NCBI RefSeq assembly: GCF_000758525.1
Contig: NZ_CP009241.1
Span: forward strand, 6,262,001-6,326,000
From: Paenibacillus sp. FSL H7-0357
GTDB lineage: Bacteria > Bacillota > Bacilli > Paenibacillales > Paenibacillaceae
Length of the DNA: 64,000 bases
Direction of reading: 5' to 3'
Made by a program: the position numbers and the translations under genes
Notes under the pieces: model-generated
The model's input: the letters and a program-made list of their open reading frames with translations, nothing else
The model's database searches: none
Told to the model about the DNA's origin: nothing
Shown here: positions 62,928-64,000 of the stretch, one piece after another
How positions within the stretch are numbered: the stretch's first letter is position 1
How the letters are laid out: every line of letters begins with the position of its first letter

Positions 62928-63070
62928 TTCGTTATACCCTCCCAGTGGTTGTCGCATTTTGTCTAAATTTGGACAATCTCATAGGGTACATCTTATGTGC
63001 TGAACATCAAGAGAGAATAAAATAGGGTAGGTTGTATTGTTAACACTGGCATGAATCTGTTAGTGCGCAG

Positions 63071-63115
63071 AAAAAAAAACGAAAAGCTCCCCGTCACCGG
63101 AAGCTTTCCGTTTCA
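63071..63115 (-). terminator. Terminator after the ndh-associated small gene
   Basis: Minus strand: AACGGAAAGCTTCC...GGGGAGCTTTTCGTT followed by a T run. Confidence 0.75.
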
Positions 63116-63129
63116 TATTAGGCTTGTTG

Positions 63130-63378
63130 CTATTCGTCCGTGTCATCTTCCCGTAAGCTCTCCAGATATTCAGCCGTTGCCCGGTCGCGGGCCCGGCCCT
63201 TATCCTTCAGGCGTTCGATTGCCGGGAGAATGAGCACATCAATTTCCTTCTGGACATGATAAGCCAGATCATACCGGCTTTGATCCTCGAGATAGGAGCC
63301 GGCCTCAATCAGGCCGTTATAACGGTCCAGCTCTTCACGCGTCAACAGTCCGCGAACTTGCACGCTGCAGTGGCGCAT
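63130..63378 (-). CDS. Small protein of unknown function, coupled to ndh
   Basis: 82 residues, helical and charged (TREELDRYNGLIEAGSYLED; AIERLKDKGRARDRATAEYL), no membrane segment. Not recognised. The ATG is 1 base after the stop of the NADH dehydrogenase gene, so translation is coupled and the product may act with that enzyme (inference). Confidence 0.72.
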   Translation of the reverse strand: MRHCSVQVRGLLTREELDRYNGLIEAGSYLEDQSRYDLAYHVQKEIDVLILPAIERLKDKGRARDRATAEYLESLREDDTDE

Positions 63379-63379
63379 C

Positions 63380-64000
63380 TTAAAGGAATCTTCCTTTTTT
63401 GAGCACCAGAGGGATGCCGCCGATAATGAACAGGTAACGCATATCCACAACCTTCTTCAGCTGCGCCGCGGTCCAGCCTTTGTATGTCTTATCGCCTACA
63501 ACGGCAATACCTTGTCCTTTTCCAAGGGAGGCTACGGTGCCTTTGTTGCTGAAGGAGAACTTCTTCGGCTGCTGGCTGCGGATCGCCGCCACCAGGTTAA
63601 ATGCGCAACATTCGCCCTGCTGCATGGCAATTTGTGCCGTCGGCGGATAAGGGCGTCCTTCCGGATTAATCATCAGGGAGCCGTCGCCAATAATAAAGAT
63701 ATTCTCATGTCCCGGTGCGCGCAGATATTCATCTATCTTCACACGTCCGCGCATCGCTTCAAAACCGGCAGCTTCGATCAGCCGGTTGCCGCGGATTCCG
63801 CCGGTCCAGACGATTGTGGAAGCCTTGATTTCCTCGCCGGTTGCGAGAATAACGCCATTCGGCAGACATTCCTTAATAGCTACTCCGATCTTGAAGGTTA
63901 CGCCCTTCTTCGTAAGCACCGTCATCGCATGCTCAACCAGCTCAGGGGCAAAGCCCGGTAGCGCCGTCGGTGCCGCTTCCACGTTGTAGATATTCACCAT
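63380..64000 (-). CDS. ndh: Type II NADH dehydrogenase, C-terminal part (runs off right edge)
   Basis: At least 207 residues are visible; the N-terminal FAD-binding half lies outside the window. The NAD(P)-domain features STIVWTGGIRGNRLIEAAGF, the FAD-end motif IFIIGDGSLMINPEG and AQIAMQQGECCAFNL are typical of NDH-2, as is the membrane-binding C-terminus with YLFIIGGIPLVLKKGRFL. It passes electrons from NADH to menaquinone without proton pumping. In Bacillus, yumB lies near yuiB, which fits this neighbourhood. Confidence 0.9.
   Translation of the reverse strand: MVNIYNVEAAPTALPGFAPELVEHAMTVLTKKGVTFKIGVAIKECLPNGVILATGEEIKASTIVWTGGIRGNRLIEAAGFEAMRGRVKIDEYLRAPGHENIFIIGDGSLMINPEGRPYPPTAQIAMQQGECCAFNLVAAIRSQQPKKFSFSNKGTVASLGKGQGIAVVGDKTYKGWTAAQLKKVVDMRYLFIIGGIPLVLKKGRFL

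Overview
The window looks like a chromosomal segment of a spore-forming, Gram-positive, motile bacterium of the Paenibacillus type (Bacillota, Bacillales; moderate GC). The evidence is the set of markers: the dnaB/dnaI primosome pair, HemQ, YuiB, a YqzM-like and a YjcZ-like tiny membrane protein, EcsAB, KtrAB, a spore-coat-type ATP-grasp protein, CheX with flagellar sigma-D-type promoters, and a very large S-layer-anchored (SLH) surface protein. No rRNA, tRNA, CRISPR array, prophage or intact insertion sequence was seen.

Layout. 1-3.7 kb: the N-terminal part of a giant protein on the minus strand, built of about 110 tandem decapeptides and running off the left edge; beside it, divergently, a YheC/YheD-type ATP-grasp gene. 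5-8.2 kb: phosphatidylserine decarboxylase and a chemoreceptor with a sigma-D-like promoter. 8.3-12 kb (minus): phosphoglycerate mutase, an AraC regulator, and a MocR-type regulator whose PLP lysine is replaced by Asn; a flavin-binding PNPOx-like gene is divergent from it. 13-19.7 kb: an aminotransferase, a 36-residue YjcZ-like gene, an 85-bp dispersed repeat, then helicase-ecsA-ecsB, an SDR and cheX on the minus strand. 20-26 kb: a LysR regulator, a PHP-family phosphatase, then nitroreductase, GNAT, Tat-exported phosphoesterase, K+ channel and DUF3891 genes.

26.5-31.4 kb: sdhCAB (minus) with a divergent CcpC-like LysR gene; the intergenic region carries a T-N11-A palindrome and a Fur-box-like sequence over a promoter. 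31.5-37.6 kb: a CcpA-site-bearing Lpl-type carbohydrate importer (two permeases and a lipoprotein) plus a membrane AraC-type sensor-regulator. 37.8-45.2 kb: two YtrA-type GntR/ABC-transporter operons, each with its own palindromic operator near the promoter, bracketing ktrBA (potassium uptake). 45.4-49 kb: a CPBP membrane protease and a Cache-GGDEF diguanylate cyclase.

49-56.4 kb: uvrC (with a roughly 77-residue Ala/Glu-rich insertion), trxA, a yqzM-like gene, the second copy of the 85-bp repeat, dnaB-dnaI, yuiB and hemQ. 56.5-62.9 kb: a 2139-residue secreted protein joining a NAGPA phosphodiester glycosidase domain, a purple-acid-phosphatase-like phosphoesterase, Big2 domains, a Pro/Thr linker and three SLH domains. 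63.1-64 kb: a small unknown gene behind a type II NADH dehydrogenase that runs off the right edge.

Most of the window is ordinary chromosomal backbone. The parts most worth a second look are the decapeptide-array protein beside the spore ATP-grasp gene, the MocR regulator without its PLP lysine, the shared leader sequence in front of four unrelated genes, the 85-bp repeat, and the SLH double-phosphoesterase. All function calls come from reading translations and motifs by eye; no database search was run.
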